A stretch of 64,000 nt of DNA from Neelides folsomi. Taxonomy: Eukaryota; Arthropoda; Collembola; Neelipleona; Neelidae. Made by a program: the position numbers and the translations under genes. Shown here in pieces: positions 13,801-24,610 of this stretch (position 1 is its first letter; every line of letters starts with the position of its first letter). The notes below the pieces were generated by a model, which was not told the DNA's origin, did not search any database, and worked only from the letters and a program-made list of their open reading frames with translations. The stretch covers positions 1-64,000 of the forward strand of contig JAQGBZ010000030.1 of the NCBI GenBank assembly GCA_034687125.1, written 5' to 3'.

Positions 13801-15851
13801 CTCGGGATCTCGATCTTCACCGGAGGTGGAGGCAAAGGCCTTTTCTTATTTGAGTATACTTTGACTTCATTATCCGAGCTTTCGTTGATAGTCTTATTTG
13901 CTTCATTTTTCTTTCCTTTCTTCTTATCAACGTCATCAGCTTGAGCATTGTTCTTGGCCAGTCCTTGACCCCCCACTGGACTTTTATTAACCTTGAGAAT
14001 TATAGCAGTAGGTGAGGATTTGAACAAAGAATACGTATCACCATTAGATGAAGGAAATGCCCTTCTTTCAACCCTCTTCACTTGTTTGGAGTCTTCGGAT
14101 CCTTTAGCTGCTTCCTGTTCCGATTGATTCTGATCGCTACTCATCCCCAAATGTTTTTCGACAGCTTTGCTAAAGGCATCTGGATTGAATTCCAAATCAT
14201 CAAGATTAGTCCCATTGATGTAAATGCTCATGTCCATAAGCTGCTGGTTGTCGCTTTCAATAATTCCACCGTTTTCGAAGTTCTCGCTCAATCCAAGCGT
14301 CGGGTTAGGAGGACTTGTGATGGTATATGAATGGATGGGTTGGCTGCCAGTTTGACCATGTTCAACGGCTGGAATCTGAATGTTGATGTTTTGATCCGGT
14401 TTCGTTTGAGGTTTGCCGTAATCTTCTTTGGCAATGTGGATCCATTTCTTAACCAATTCTTGAGCAAGGACTCTCGTTTCTATTGATCAAATTATGATAA
14501 CATTATTAAATGATTCATTAGATTAAAATACATATTATTATATAATTGTAGTAAGGTACATATTATTATATATTAATTGTATAATATTTAGATATTTAAT
14601 ATACCTTCATGTTCACAGTCTTTGGAAATATTCTTAATGAGCTTTGGAAGATCATTTTCTCGCAATCTACTAATGTTTGTTGGAGTCTGAAGAAGCAATC
14701 TTTCAATTTGGCATAGTAATGAATAATTCTGGGTAGCTGTTGCTTCTTCAATCCAAGTAAACATCATATCCCATCCGCCTCGAGTCATAAATCTGAGTAA
14801 AGAAAAATTTTCAACATTAACAAAACAAAATTACATCAATGAATATATTTAAAATAATAGTTTTAAATGTGAAGTAGAGAAATAAACATTTTGACATTTT
14901 GAATAGGAGTAGTCTTTGAATTGAATTAATAATTCCACATTTATTTGTAAATTAAAATTAGAGTTTTTAGTATTAATATTTCACGAATTTGATGTTTAAA
15001 AATTCTTTTGAATATGTAATCACAATGAAACATGGGTGAAATATTTATGTGGATGTTGATTTCAATTCAATGTGAAATGACCGAAGGACTATAAGAAATG
15101 CCTCAATATTTATTTCTATCTCCATCATGGTCATAATTTAACATACACGTCGAGGACTGGCGGGTTTGTAACTTTTAATATATTAATATAAGTACATCGG
15201 CTGACAAGTTTCTTTGAAAATTTGGACATTAACCTTAAAATTCAAAAATTATACTTTGAACAAATGTTTCAAATTAGTTATATATTTTTAATTAATAAAC
15301 TTTAAATCTTATTACTTACGCTATTATTTTATCAACTTCCTTGTCTGATTTTATTGATGACGTTTGTTTGTCCAAGAGCGGCAAAAGGCACTTCAAAAGC
15401 CGTTCGGGTTCAATTTGCGGCTGAAATTGAAAAAATTCAATTATTAAATGATAATTATTTAAGCATTATAATATTTAAATTCTTATTGATTATACAGATT
15501 TAAAGTAAGTCAAAAAAATCGAATAACCAGAGTGAAAAAGTTAACTTGTGATTAAATCTAATCATGTGTCTCATATGACATATGAAATTCAATTGTGTCT
15601 CCTTTAAGTTGCATCTTTGTGCCCAATTTACCACTACTATACTGAATAAATAGCTTATAATGCTTTTCTATATAAACATTTTATAAACGAGCATGAATTC
15701 CCATCCATTTGTCTAATCAGGTCAGTAATGTATCAAATGTTTTTAAAACATCATTTATTAATGATCAAAGATTTAGTATATAAATTAAGAATCACAAGTC
15801 AATTGTTTCAATAAGGTAATTCGAATGTAATTTAATATTAATATTTACCAT
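10828..15851 (-). CDS. PPP1R10: PNUTS, nuclear targeting subunit of protein phosphatase 1
   Basis: Exons, reading leftward: 15851-15849 (ATG only), 15420-15320, 14792-14605, 14479-12223, 12113-11801, 11701-11323, 11174-10828; 1,195 residues. The N-terminus is a TFIIS N-terminal (LW) domain spread over the first exons, ending near VLAQELVKKW. A long Lys/Glu/Ser-rich disordered region follows. The PP1-docking RVxF-type motif is KNVTW at about 712-716, followed by FDETERINVSKL, closely matching vertebrate PNUTS. The C-terminal half has a Gly/Asn/Phe-rich stretch and an Arg-Asp repeat region like the PNUTS RGG/RD tail. A CCCH zinc finger follows (C-x7-C-x5-C-x3-H, starting VPCKFF, coded around 11100-11150). 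PNUTS targets PP1 to the Pol II elongation and termination machinery in the nucleus. The large fourth exon (2,257 nt) is unusual for this window. The start is discussed in the findings. Confidence 0.95.
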
Positions 15852-17797
15852 TTTTCCTGAAATTAGTGAAAAATTATAGAGAAAAATTCAGCATATCATG
15901 GAAATTGCAGCATCATGAATAACGTTTCCCGTTGTGGTCTCCCCGCCAAATGAGGACCTAGAACAAAAATAAAATCAATTAAATTAAATCTACAACAAAA
16001 TTATAAGTATTCGTAATTTAATTATAATTGATAAAAATTGATAATTGGAGTACTTAAGGGTATAAAATGGGATTCATAGCTTGATGTAGCTAAATTACTA
16101 GACATAAAATGCCCTATTGTATTTATATAAAAAAAAATCTATAATTTTGCGCTTATTGTATATTTCGAAAATTAAAAAAAGAATTAGCAAATTCTACCGC
16201 ATGAATTTTCCACAATAATGCTCATCATAATGAATTTACATTTATTGAGCCATGAAACAAACGGTGTGCATTCTCTCAATTCCTCAATATCGTTTATTCA
16301 TGTGAATAACTCAGAAATAATCTTAGACTTTCGGTACAAATATCAATAATTTTGCGTTCCATTTAAAATCCATTTAAATAAAAGCAACATTTAAAAGTTT
16401 TAAATTATAATTTGGTATTTAAATATTTTTCTTTCCCTTCACTAAAGAGTTCTTTTTCTATTTCTTAAAAATATATAATTATTTGTATGCGCTTACTTTT
16501 CGATTATAATATTTACTACCTTTAAGTTTTATCTAATGTAAATTTTAAATATAATAATACTGTTTAAATCAATCACAATTAGCCATCCTTATTTTTGACT
16601 GAAAAATATACGGAGGAATAAATACGATTAGCGGTTGTGTGAAGATAATGGGGAAGGAATGAGTCAGAATGAGTCAGAATTCGGCTCGAAATTCAAACCG
16701 AGGAAAATGAACGTTTGTTGAATCTTTGCGCTTGTCAAAGACAAGTTGTTGTTGTTTTATATATATTATTCATTTGATGGGGTGCAGTGAGACAGCCTAA
16801 ATAAATGCATTCATTTAGGCCGTCTTGATCATTGAAATGATCTGACTCGGGGACGGTGCTCGAAAGGAGCTCGCATCGAGGAACGTTATGAATCCACCCA
16901 CTGCGACGGCTCAACTTCTCGTCTCGCTTCGCGAATGGAGAGATCGAAAGGGTGATATTTGGGTTGGGGATCCGACCGCACCCATCGCGGCCTCAACCGT
17001 ACCGTTGGTTGCATGAAGCAAGATTCCCTACGCCCCTTCTGAACATGAGCTCTCCCGCAGCAGCTCTCTTGTTCCTCTGGCCGCTTTTGGCCCTAATCTC
17101 CGTCTTCTCACTTTTTTTATAATTTTAGGATGCGATGAAGAGATGTTTTAACTTTATCTTCAGTCTTGTCCGTTTTTAAACATATTTTATATAATCATCC
17201 TACTCTATGAAATGTCTTATTTTTATGAAATGCACTCAGGCTTTTTAAATTCTTGTGCGAAACCCCGAAATTTTTTTACAACAATTTGAGTACCATATAA
17301 TACTCACACATTTCAACAATTAAAAATAATAATTAATATATTATTGTAATATAAGATTCTTAAGTATGGGGAGATAGTTGATGGAAGACAATGGGTTCAC
17401 CTTTCTTATAAATTAGTGATTGCTATTCAGAATATTGAATTTTAAATAGGCTCAATCGGAAAGTAGGAGCTTCGTCTTCTTGGTCTTTTGATTTGATCTC
17501 TTCGACTCTCTTTTGTTAAATGGTCCGAAGAAGCATCAGGCACTCGGAAGCTTCACATTCAAGGACTCAAGGTGATCATTCGAGGACCATTTGGGTATTC
17601 AAATTACTTCGTCCAAGCTTCCTAAAACAACTCCAATGGATCAAGGTGAGATTAATTAATCAGCATCATCTGGAACTGAGAAAAGAAAACGGACTTTAGG
17701 ACTTGAAAGCTACTAGAAGATAAATGACCCCAAAACACTTTTAATTGATTATTTTCCAATCTCTTATTGGGCCAGTAAATGAAAATGACAGACTTAC
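15852..17797 (-). other. Probable 5' UTR exons and introns of PNUTS
   Basis: No coding gene is supported. Read on the minus strand, an acceptor with a good pyrimidine tract precedes 15957, giving a likely untranslated exon that runs toward the start codon. A consensus donor (AG|GTAAGT) lies at 17797-17796, so a first untranslated exon probably ends at 17798. Within the presumed intron, 16810-17110 is a GC-rich island. It contains a 43-codon plus-strand open frame from 16888, which I do not consider a gene. Confidence 0.5.
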
Positions 17798-18181
17798 CTC
17801 TTGGAACCTAAATTCGCCATTGAGGAATTGGAAGGGCGAGGAAAAAGAAGTGAAACGCCACCCACCACCCAACCCCTCCTTTCACGCCCCCAAACCAATT
17901 CACAAAGATAAGAAATATAATGAAGTCACGTGGTCTCAACCTTCGACCGTAAGTTCCCAGAGGCCGCCTCTTTGCTCAACTTTTAGTTTCGACCGGCGGC
18001 CAGGATAAATTGATAAATTGACCAAACAACCACGAGGGCGGCGAGGACCGAGAACGACCGACGGCGACAACGAAAGAAATATTAATCCAATTTGACGTCT
18101 GCTGATCTCTGACCTTGCATCGTTCAAATACACATCTCGGCAATTACCATATTTTAATTGAACCCGTTTCTCCATTACAAG
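17798..18181. promoter_or_regulatory. GC-rich bidirectional promoter of PNUTS and mS40
   Basis: The two genes are divergent and this interval is clearly GC-richer than its surroundings. A minus-strand donor at 17797-17796 implies a PNUTS first exon just right of it. A plus-strand donor after 18181 (AAG|GTATAA) implies an mS40 untranslated first exon ending there, joined to the acceptor at 18306-18307. Both transcription starts would then fall inside roughly 17.95-18.15 kb. The open frames on both strands here are explained by the low AT content. Confidence 0.55.
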
Positions 18182-18308
18182 GTATAATAACCCCAAAGAG
18201 TCAAAGACTCGAAAGCTCGAAACATTACAAATTATAATAATTTATCGCCTTTTTAATACACATGATTAAATATACCTAATTAAAATTAATTGTGCTGTAA
18301 CTTTTAGA

Positions 18309-19167
18309 ATGATTCGTCGAGTAATATCTTCAATAAAGTTGACTAAAGGAGGAAATGGCTCTGGATTGTCGACAGTCATTTATCAACATCTCAGGATCCC
18401 TGCTCAAAAACTAATACTGACACGACAATTGAGTCTTTTCAAACCTCTTTGTGCTACAGATCCAGCAAAAGTAAAAGAAAAAAATGAAACGGTTAAAATT
18501 ATAGAAGATATTGTTAGCAGCGAAGTTGAAGAAAGTGAGACGAAGATGAATAAAGGTGCCAGAAAAGAAGAACCACTTTCACGAGAAATGAATAAAGATA
18601 GAACTAAAGAGATCTCAGTTGAGACAAGTATGAAATATATGAAAAGTGAAGGTAATTTTCATTACTCGTTAAATAAGCTACAAAACTATAATGACTAAAC
18701 TTTAAAAATTCTCATTTTTATTACTTTTAGCTTACAAATCAACGTATGGCGACAATAATGTTTGGGTTTTGTACAGAAGAAATCACAAGGGCCAAATTCC
18801 ACCAGAGAAAACTAGAAAAGTCTGCATTGTAAGTTTAAATAAAATATTTTAAATATTTAAGTTTGCGCAATTTCAATTAATGGAATTTTATTATTTTCAG
18901 AGAGGAGGAAAAATTTCAACCGGGAGCCCATGTCCAATTTGCCGTGATGAATATTTAGTTCTCCATTATAAAAATGTTGACCTTCTTAAACAGTTCATTT
19001 CTCCTTTCAATGGAGAGACTCTTAGCTATAAGAAAACAAATATTTGTCAAGTGAAGCATTTCCAATTATTAGTAGCAATTGAACAAGCCAAAGATCGCGG
19101 AACCATTACATTCGATATTCCTCATAGAGAATACGATTACTCGGATTATAAAGATTCATATCAATGA
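18309..19167 (+). CDS. MRPS18B: Mitochondrial small ribosomal subunit protein mS40 (MRPS18B)
   Basis: Exons 18309-18651, 18731-18828 and 18901-19167; 235 residues. The first exon encodes a basic, Ser/Arg-rich N-terminus consistent with a mitochondrial presequence, then a charged variable region. The conserved S18-family core starts with WVLYRRNHKGQIPP and continues with KVCIRGG and the Cys pair CPIC. It ends with a helix rich in charged residues and an acidic tail. The core wording and the YRRNHKG..PP element match mS40/MRPS18B rather than the 18A or 18C paralogues. The protein sits in the mitoribosomal small subunit. An acceptor lies one base before the ATG, so the 5' UTR is probably spliced. 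The AATAAA at 19171-19176 comes only four bases after the stop, so the 3' UTR must be very short. Confidence 0.93.
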
Positions 19168-19765
19168 TCCAATAAAAAATGCAATAGTTTATGTAAGTCT
19201 TAAAAGCTTTTTTACTAATTATTTAAAATGATAATAAAAGTTGAAAATATAAAATTCATTTGAAACATTTCATTATCTTATTCATCCTATTTACAACATA
19301 CCAAAGTTGTTTAATTATTATTGCATATTAGATGCATTTATATGCATTTAAATATCAGCAAATTATATAGATTTTTAAAGTTGAATAAAATAATTATAAT
19401 TAAAATAGGTTTCATTCGGTTTTTCATTTTCCGTGCATAGAAGTGAGATATCCTTTTTCATTGGCTAAAGCCTGCTCATTGGAAAGATTGAAATTAAAAA
19501 CCAGTGTGGAGTTGAAGTGTGACGTGTAGATTTTGTAGATTTGCCGCATAACAATACGGCAGATTATTCGGTTATATCTTAATTAAATAAGATATAAAAA
19601 TTTAAACAATAATGACCAATCAATATTTATAAATTACAATATGAAAAGTAACGAGTGAATTAATTAAATACAATCATTTTCATCGAGTAATATCAAATAT
19701 TTATCAAAATACTTTACTACTTTTGACATACAAGTGTTCATTATTTAATACAAAACATCGTTAAA

Positions 19766-21510
19766 ATGGTTGAAAACCCGGATGTAAAAAAGAGAGCAGT
19801 TTTTGAGAAAAAGTCAGATTGGAGGAATTGGATTTATATCACAGCAATCCTCGTCATTTTCATTTGGGCCTTCCAGAGTCAAATCCCTGGAGTTGGGGCC
19901 CATTCCCATGATCATGGACACGCACACGATCATGGAGCTCATGGACATTCACACGACCACGATGACCACGATCATGGTCATGAAGAACCTCCTTCGTTCA
20001 AGTACTCTAAGCAGGCCAACGAAGCTTATGTAAGTTTAAATACTTTAAATTCAACTCATTTATATCAAATCATATTATTATTTAATTTGCAATGTTTTTT
20101 GAGAATTCATCTGATATTTTGAATTTTTATTATTTTAGCAAGGGAGTAGCAAAAGCGAAAAGCCGGTCGACTCCAAACCTAAAGCAAAAGTTAATGAAAA
20201 ACCAATTGAAAGAAATCCGAATTTGTGGTTTGAAGCAATTATGTCAACTTTAGTTATAAGCGCCGCTCCGTTTCTCATTCTCTTCCTCATTCCAATCGAC
20301 AATGCCAGTCAACATAAGACGTCACTTAAAGTTCTCCTCAGCTTTGCATCTGGTGGACTTCTTGGAGATGCATTTCTTCATTTGATTCCTCATGCCATTT
20401 TGGCTAAAGGACCAGATGGACACAGCCACTCTCACTCCCACTCCCATTCTCACGGTGATGGAGAAAAGGGAGAAGAACTTGAGTATCATGGCCATGATCT
20501 TTCGGTTGGCATTTGGGTCCTTGTCGGCATTGTCACTTTCCTTCTTGTGGAAAAAATCATTAGAATAATGAAAAGAGGAAGTCCCCACTCGCATTCACAT
20601 TCGGCTCCATCCACAACCAAAGAATCGGAAGATGAAGGAACCAAAGGAAAAGGGAAAAAGGGAGCCGGAAAGAAAAAAGCTCAGTCCACTGGTTTGTTTA
20701 AATTATTTCACATTAATTATAAAATTGTATTTTTATGCAATAGACAAATTAATTTAACGATAATTATAATTAATCCCTAAACTTATTGTGAACATAACTT
20801 GTCATTTCAGCATTGGCTACAACTAGTGGAGACATCAAAGTTGCTGGTTATCTTAATTTGGCTGCTGATTTCACTCATAATTTTACTGATGGTCTTGCAA
20901 TCGGAGCATCTTATTTAGCTGGACGCACTGTCGGATTAGTGACAACATTTACTGTTTTACTTCATGAGATTCCTCATGAAATTGGAGATTTCGCTATTCT
21001 CATACAATCAGGGTGCAACAAAAGAAAGGTAAAACTTATTCAATATCAAACACAATTTTTATAACTGATAGACACGCTGTATGAATTATAATTATTATAA
21101 ATACGAATTATTTGGAATTGGAAGAGTGAAATTAACTAAAACTTTATTTGTGTTTTCATTAGGCGATGTGCTTGCAACTTATTACGGCTCTTGGCGCTTT
21201 ATCTGGTACCATCGTGTCGCTCATGGCTGAAGGAATTGGTATTAAAAATTGAAAATTAATGTTTGATAAATAAATAACTTAAACCATTCTAAATGTAAGT
21301 TACTCAATATTGGATTTTTATTTTATTTGTATAGGAGATGCCGCAACTGCATGGATTCTTCCATTTACGGCTGGAGGTTTCATATACATTGCGACCGTGT
21401 CTGTGATCCCTGAGCTCCTCCACGATTCAAAGTTTTATGAAAGTGTATTAGAGGTCTTTGCTCTTCTTGCTGGTGTTTACATGATGGTTCTAATAGCCAA
21501 ATATGAGTAA
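19766..21510 (+). CDS. SLC39A7: ZIP7-type zinc transporter (Catsup/SLC39A7)
   Basis: Exons 19766-20029, 20139-20691, 20811-21028, 21163-21238 and 21335-21510; 428 residues. A first hydrophobic segment at about 21-40 is followed by a His/Asp-rich luminal or cytosolic stretch (about 46-72), a second hydrophobic block near 115-160, and a second His-Ser repeat cluster. The signature of the LIV-1 zinc transporters is present: HNFTDG at 295-300 and [10 protein letters not shown] at 324-333, which supply metal ligands. The C-terminus ([17 protein letters not shown]) is typical of ZIP7. The protein should move zinc from the ER/Golgi lumen to the cytosol. The His-to-Glu change that defines LIV-1 members (HEIPHE) is seen, which separates it from other ZIP groups. 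The ATG fits a good Kozak context. An AATAAA overlaps 21520-21525, just after the stop. Confidence 0.95.
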
Positions 21511-21996
21511 CTTATTGTTAATAAAACATCTATCACTATCCAATTATTAATAAAAATCTATTTCACTAATCGTTAATATTCTATTATTATGGGCAATCAT
21601 TTATTTTTATTAATTTTAAAAAGGGAGGTCATATAAATATTTTGATCTAATCAAACAGTTTCATAAAATGAATTAATAAATAACTTGTGTTCAAAAGTCA
21701 AAATATAATATTTTTCCTTATATCCACGCATCATTCGTGTTCATGTGTATATTTTTGGTATTCTATTTCCATTACTCTTCTTATTGCAGTAGAATTTTTA
21801 AAGGAAGTTTCGACAACAACTATATTTAATTTTTTATGTTTAATTAAATGTTGAAGATTATTAATAATTTCTCATTATAGGATAAAAACAAGGTGGATCA
21901 ACATCGACACATATTAATTTAAAGTCGATTAATTATTCGATATATGATTACAAGAATTTAAGATTTATATTCCACTGTAGTAAATAAGTCCAAACA

Positions 21997-23406
21997 ATGG
22001 CTACTCCTCTGCCACCCACAATCATCTTCAATAATGGTCAAAAATTCCCGTTGTTTGGTCTCGGTACATGGAAAGTATGTGAAATAAAACAATTTTTGAG
22101 CATTTTATAGATCCAGATTCAACTGTGTTTAATGTTAAATAACGAACGACGACTCCTTTTTAGTCTCAGCCTGGACTTGTCACCCAAGTAGTGAAAGACG
22201 CCATTGATCTTGGATATCGCCATTTTGATTGCGCTGCTGTTTTTCAAAACGAGGTTGAAATTGGAAAAGCCCTCACGGAGAAAATCCAAGAAGGGAAAGT
22301 GACCCGAGATGAACTTTTCGTTTCAAGCAAGGTAAATTGCAAAATAGCAATATCAAGGTTGAATCTTGCATTTAGTTATTCTTAGAACAATTTCGCCCAT
22401 GTTGAATTTGACTAATAAATGAGTAAAATAACGTTTTAGCTATGGAACACATTCCACAGCTATGACCTCGTTCTTCCAGCATTAAAGAAAACCTTGGCGG
22501 AATTAAATCTCCAATACATCGACTTGTATTTGCTTCAATGGCCAATGGGATTTCTAGAAGGAGGCCAAATTTTCCCTAAAGACAAAGATGACAAGCTTCA
22601 ATTCTCCGATGTTGACTACGTCACCACGTGGAAAGCAATGGAAGAATGTGTGAATATGGGACTGGCAAAGTCAATTGGAGTTTCAAACTTCAATAGTGAG
22701 CAGTTGAAGAGAATTCTCAATATATGTAAAATCAAACCAGTCACAAATCAGGTTTGAATGAAAAATATATTCAAATAGCCAATTATATCAAATAAATTAT
22801 GATTTTACAAGTTTATTTCATGACAAAGGTTGAATGTCATCCTTACATGAGTCAAGGCAAAATGATAGCGTTTTGCAAAAAATTCGACATTTTTTTGTCT
22901 GCTGCTTGTCCACTCGGATCTCCCGAAAGGCCATGGTCAACTCCTGAAGAAAAAAAGCTTCTTGATGATCAAAGACTTGTTCAAATTGGGGAAAAATACA
23001 AGAAAACTCCAGCGCAAATTGTTCTTCGTTGGTCGGTAAAGATTGAGAAAATCATACTCGTAAAAACTTATGTCGCGATTTCTGTTATCTATCCAAACTA
23101 TACATACAATATAACAAATATGATGTAAAAATATAAAATAAATGAAGGGAAAAGAACGAATGAAGATAGCATTGGTTTATTGGTATACGAAATTTAATTT
23201 ATTTTGATTTAAAGATTCAGCGAAATGTGATCACAATTCCCAAGTCAATTACAAAGGCAAGGGTCGCGGAGAATTTCAACATTTTTGATTTTGTATTGGA
23301 CGAAGATGACATGCAGGCCATCAACAAGTTTAACGAGGGAGCTCGTGGCATTCATTTATACTGGAACAGGGAACACAAATATTATCCATTTTCAATTGAA
23401 TATTGA
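21997..23406 (+). CDS. Aldo-keto reductase with two altered catalytic residues
   Basis: Exons 21997-22074, 22164-22331, 22440-22751, 22829-23035 and 23215-23406; 318 residues, the usual length for an AKR1-like (beta/alpha)8 barrel. AKR hallmarks are present: [26 protein letters not shown], and the NADP-binding IPKS. Of the catalytic tetrad (Asp, Tyr, Lys, His), Asp48 and Lys82 are kept. The Tyr position is Phe53 (DCAAVF) and the His position is Gln115 (YLLQWP). Hydride transfer normally needs the Tyr acid, so this copy is probably a pseudoenzyme, or has a changed reaction, while the fold and cofactor site look whole. Exons 2-5 have exactly the same lengths as in the next gene, showing tandem duplication. 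The frame is intact throughout, so it is not a decayed pseudogene. A polyadenylation signal lies at 23485-23490. Confidence 0.95.
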
Positions 23407-24610
23407 ATTATTATCATGACTTGAAATGTTAATTTTATATACTTATTTAAATGATTTTCAATGAAGTCATTACATCATTAAATTAATAAAATGCCTATTA
23501 AAGTATTAAAACATTATACAATTTTTATTTGGTTCTCGAATTCCTAAAACATAAAACTCATAAAATTGTTTAAGTTATAGTCTAACCATACGCTAATAAT
23601 AAAGTCACCATCAACATCAACGTGTCATTTTTCTTTTTTCGCAACTGTCTGCTAGCTTAATTCTGATAACCGACAATTACTTATATAAAACGACCAGATA
23701 ATAAATATTTATTTAGTAATTATTGGTGAAGCTCTAAAAAGTCTTTAATAGGATAGCAAATACCAAGCAAATACTTACATACTTGGAGTTGAAGCTCTCA
23801 TTACTCCCTTATATAGTCATATTCGTTAAACATTCTTTTATTGGTAATACTACTTTTAATCTACATGTACGATAAAATCTTATATTTAAGCATGTTATAT
23901 AGCAAGTGAACGTTAAACTCAAGGATAAGCAAAATCCGGGGGTGTCTGGACTGGAGTTATCCATTGTGATTGCGAGTTATTCTTCAGCGAAATATATTCT
24001 GCCTCTGTAACAAAATCCATAGAGAGACACAGCCGAGCAGTTCGACACACCTCCACATTTTGACTGATTAAATTGCTGTTAGATCATTTTTATCTTTAGC
24101 TTTAATCACGTTCTTATAATCCATTTTAAACCAACTATTGCTGGAACTGACTGACATTCAATTTTAGGTACTTTTATAATGGTTTTTTCCTATGGATATT
24201 TTACAGAAATAAAATTTGGTTATATTGGGTTTTGGGTTTGATGGATTTAAAAGTGGAAATTAACTTTTCGATAAGCTTAAGTTTTGATTTAAACCCTCGA
24301 TATGTCGAGATTCGTAAAATTATCATTTGGAATTGTACCAAGTAAATATTTTAATCTTTTCTTTAGATTGTCATACTTTTATATCAATTTTGGTATTAGT
24401 CATTTAAATGATTTAAACCATTTGGTTATCACTCTCTTATTCATTTAAAATTCAACTTCTAACACTTCACATTCTTTTTTTAATTTAATTTCTTTACAGT
24501 AAGTAACATCTATCTACAGTATATTAGTAAAAGTTTATTGAAACTAATTGTTCTATTTATTTAAAAAAAACTATTAGCCAAATACTAAAAAGTTTATATT
24601 TAATTTAGAA
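23407..24610. other. Spacer between the tandem aldo-keto reductases
   Basis: Apart from the candidate unit at 23919-24178, the 1.2 kb between the two reductase copies is AT-rich and holds no supported exon. No third reductase remnant was seen. An acceptor-like sequence ends two bases before the ATG of the second copy, so an untranslated first exon may lie here. Confidence 0.5.
23919..24178 (-). other. Candidate small minus-strand transcription unit
   Basis: On the minus strand a TATAAAAG (24178-24171) is followed about 29 bp downstream by TCAGTCAGT (around 24150). This is the same spacing as at the Kazal gene. Downstream sequence is less AT-rich than its surroundings. It has three short frames: MDYKNVIKA (18 codons), one starting at the next ATG, and one that runs to a stop at 23919 with 33 codons after its internal ATG. 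I recognise no protein family and cannot choose between frames. It could be a small peptide gene, a noncoding RNA or an alternative promoter. Confidence 0.3.

Noticed and set aside
16888-17019. 43-codon frame MNPPTATAQ in a GC-rich island
   Set aside because: It has no splice sites, no homology I recognise, and lies in the probable PNUTS 5' intron.
17745-18196. Overlapping 87- and 86-codon frames on opposite strands
   Set aside because: Explained by the GC-rich bidirectional promoter. Donor sites and flanking genes argue for untranslated exons.
23919-24080. A minus-strand frame with TEAEYISL, resembling the RNase H motif of copia-type elements
   Set aside because: The match is one short motif, all three frames are open there, and no integrase or reverse transcriptase motif or terminal repeat lies nearby. 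Chance resemblance is more likely.
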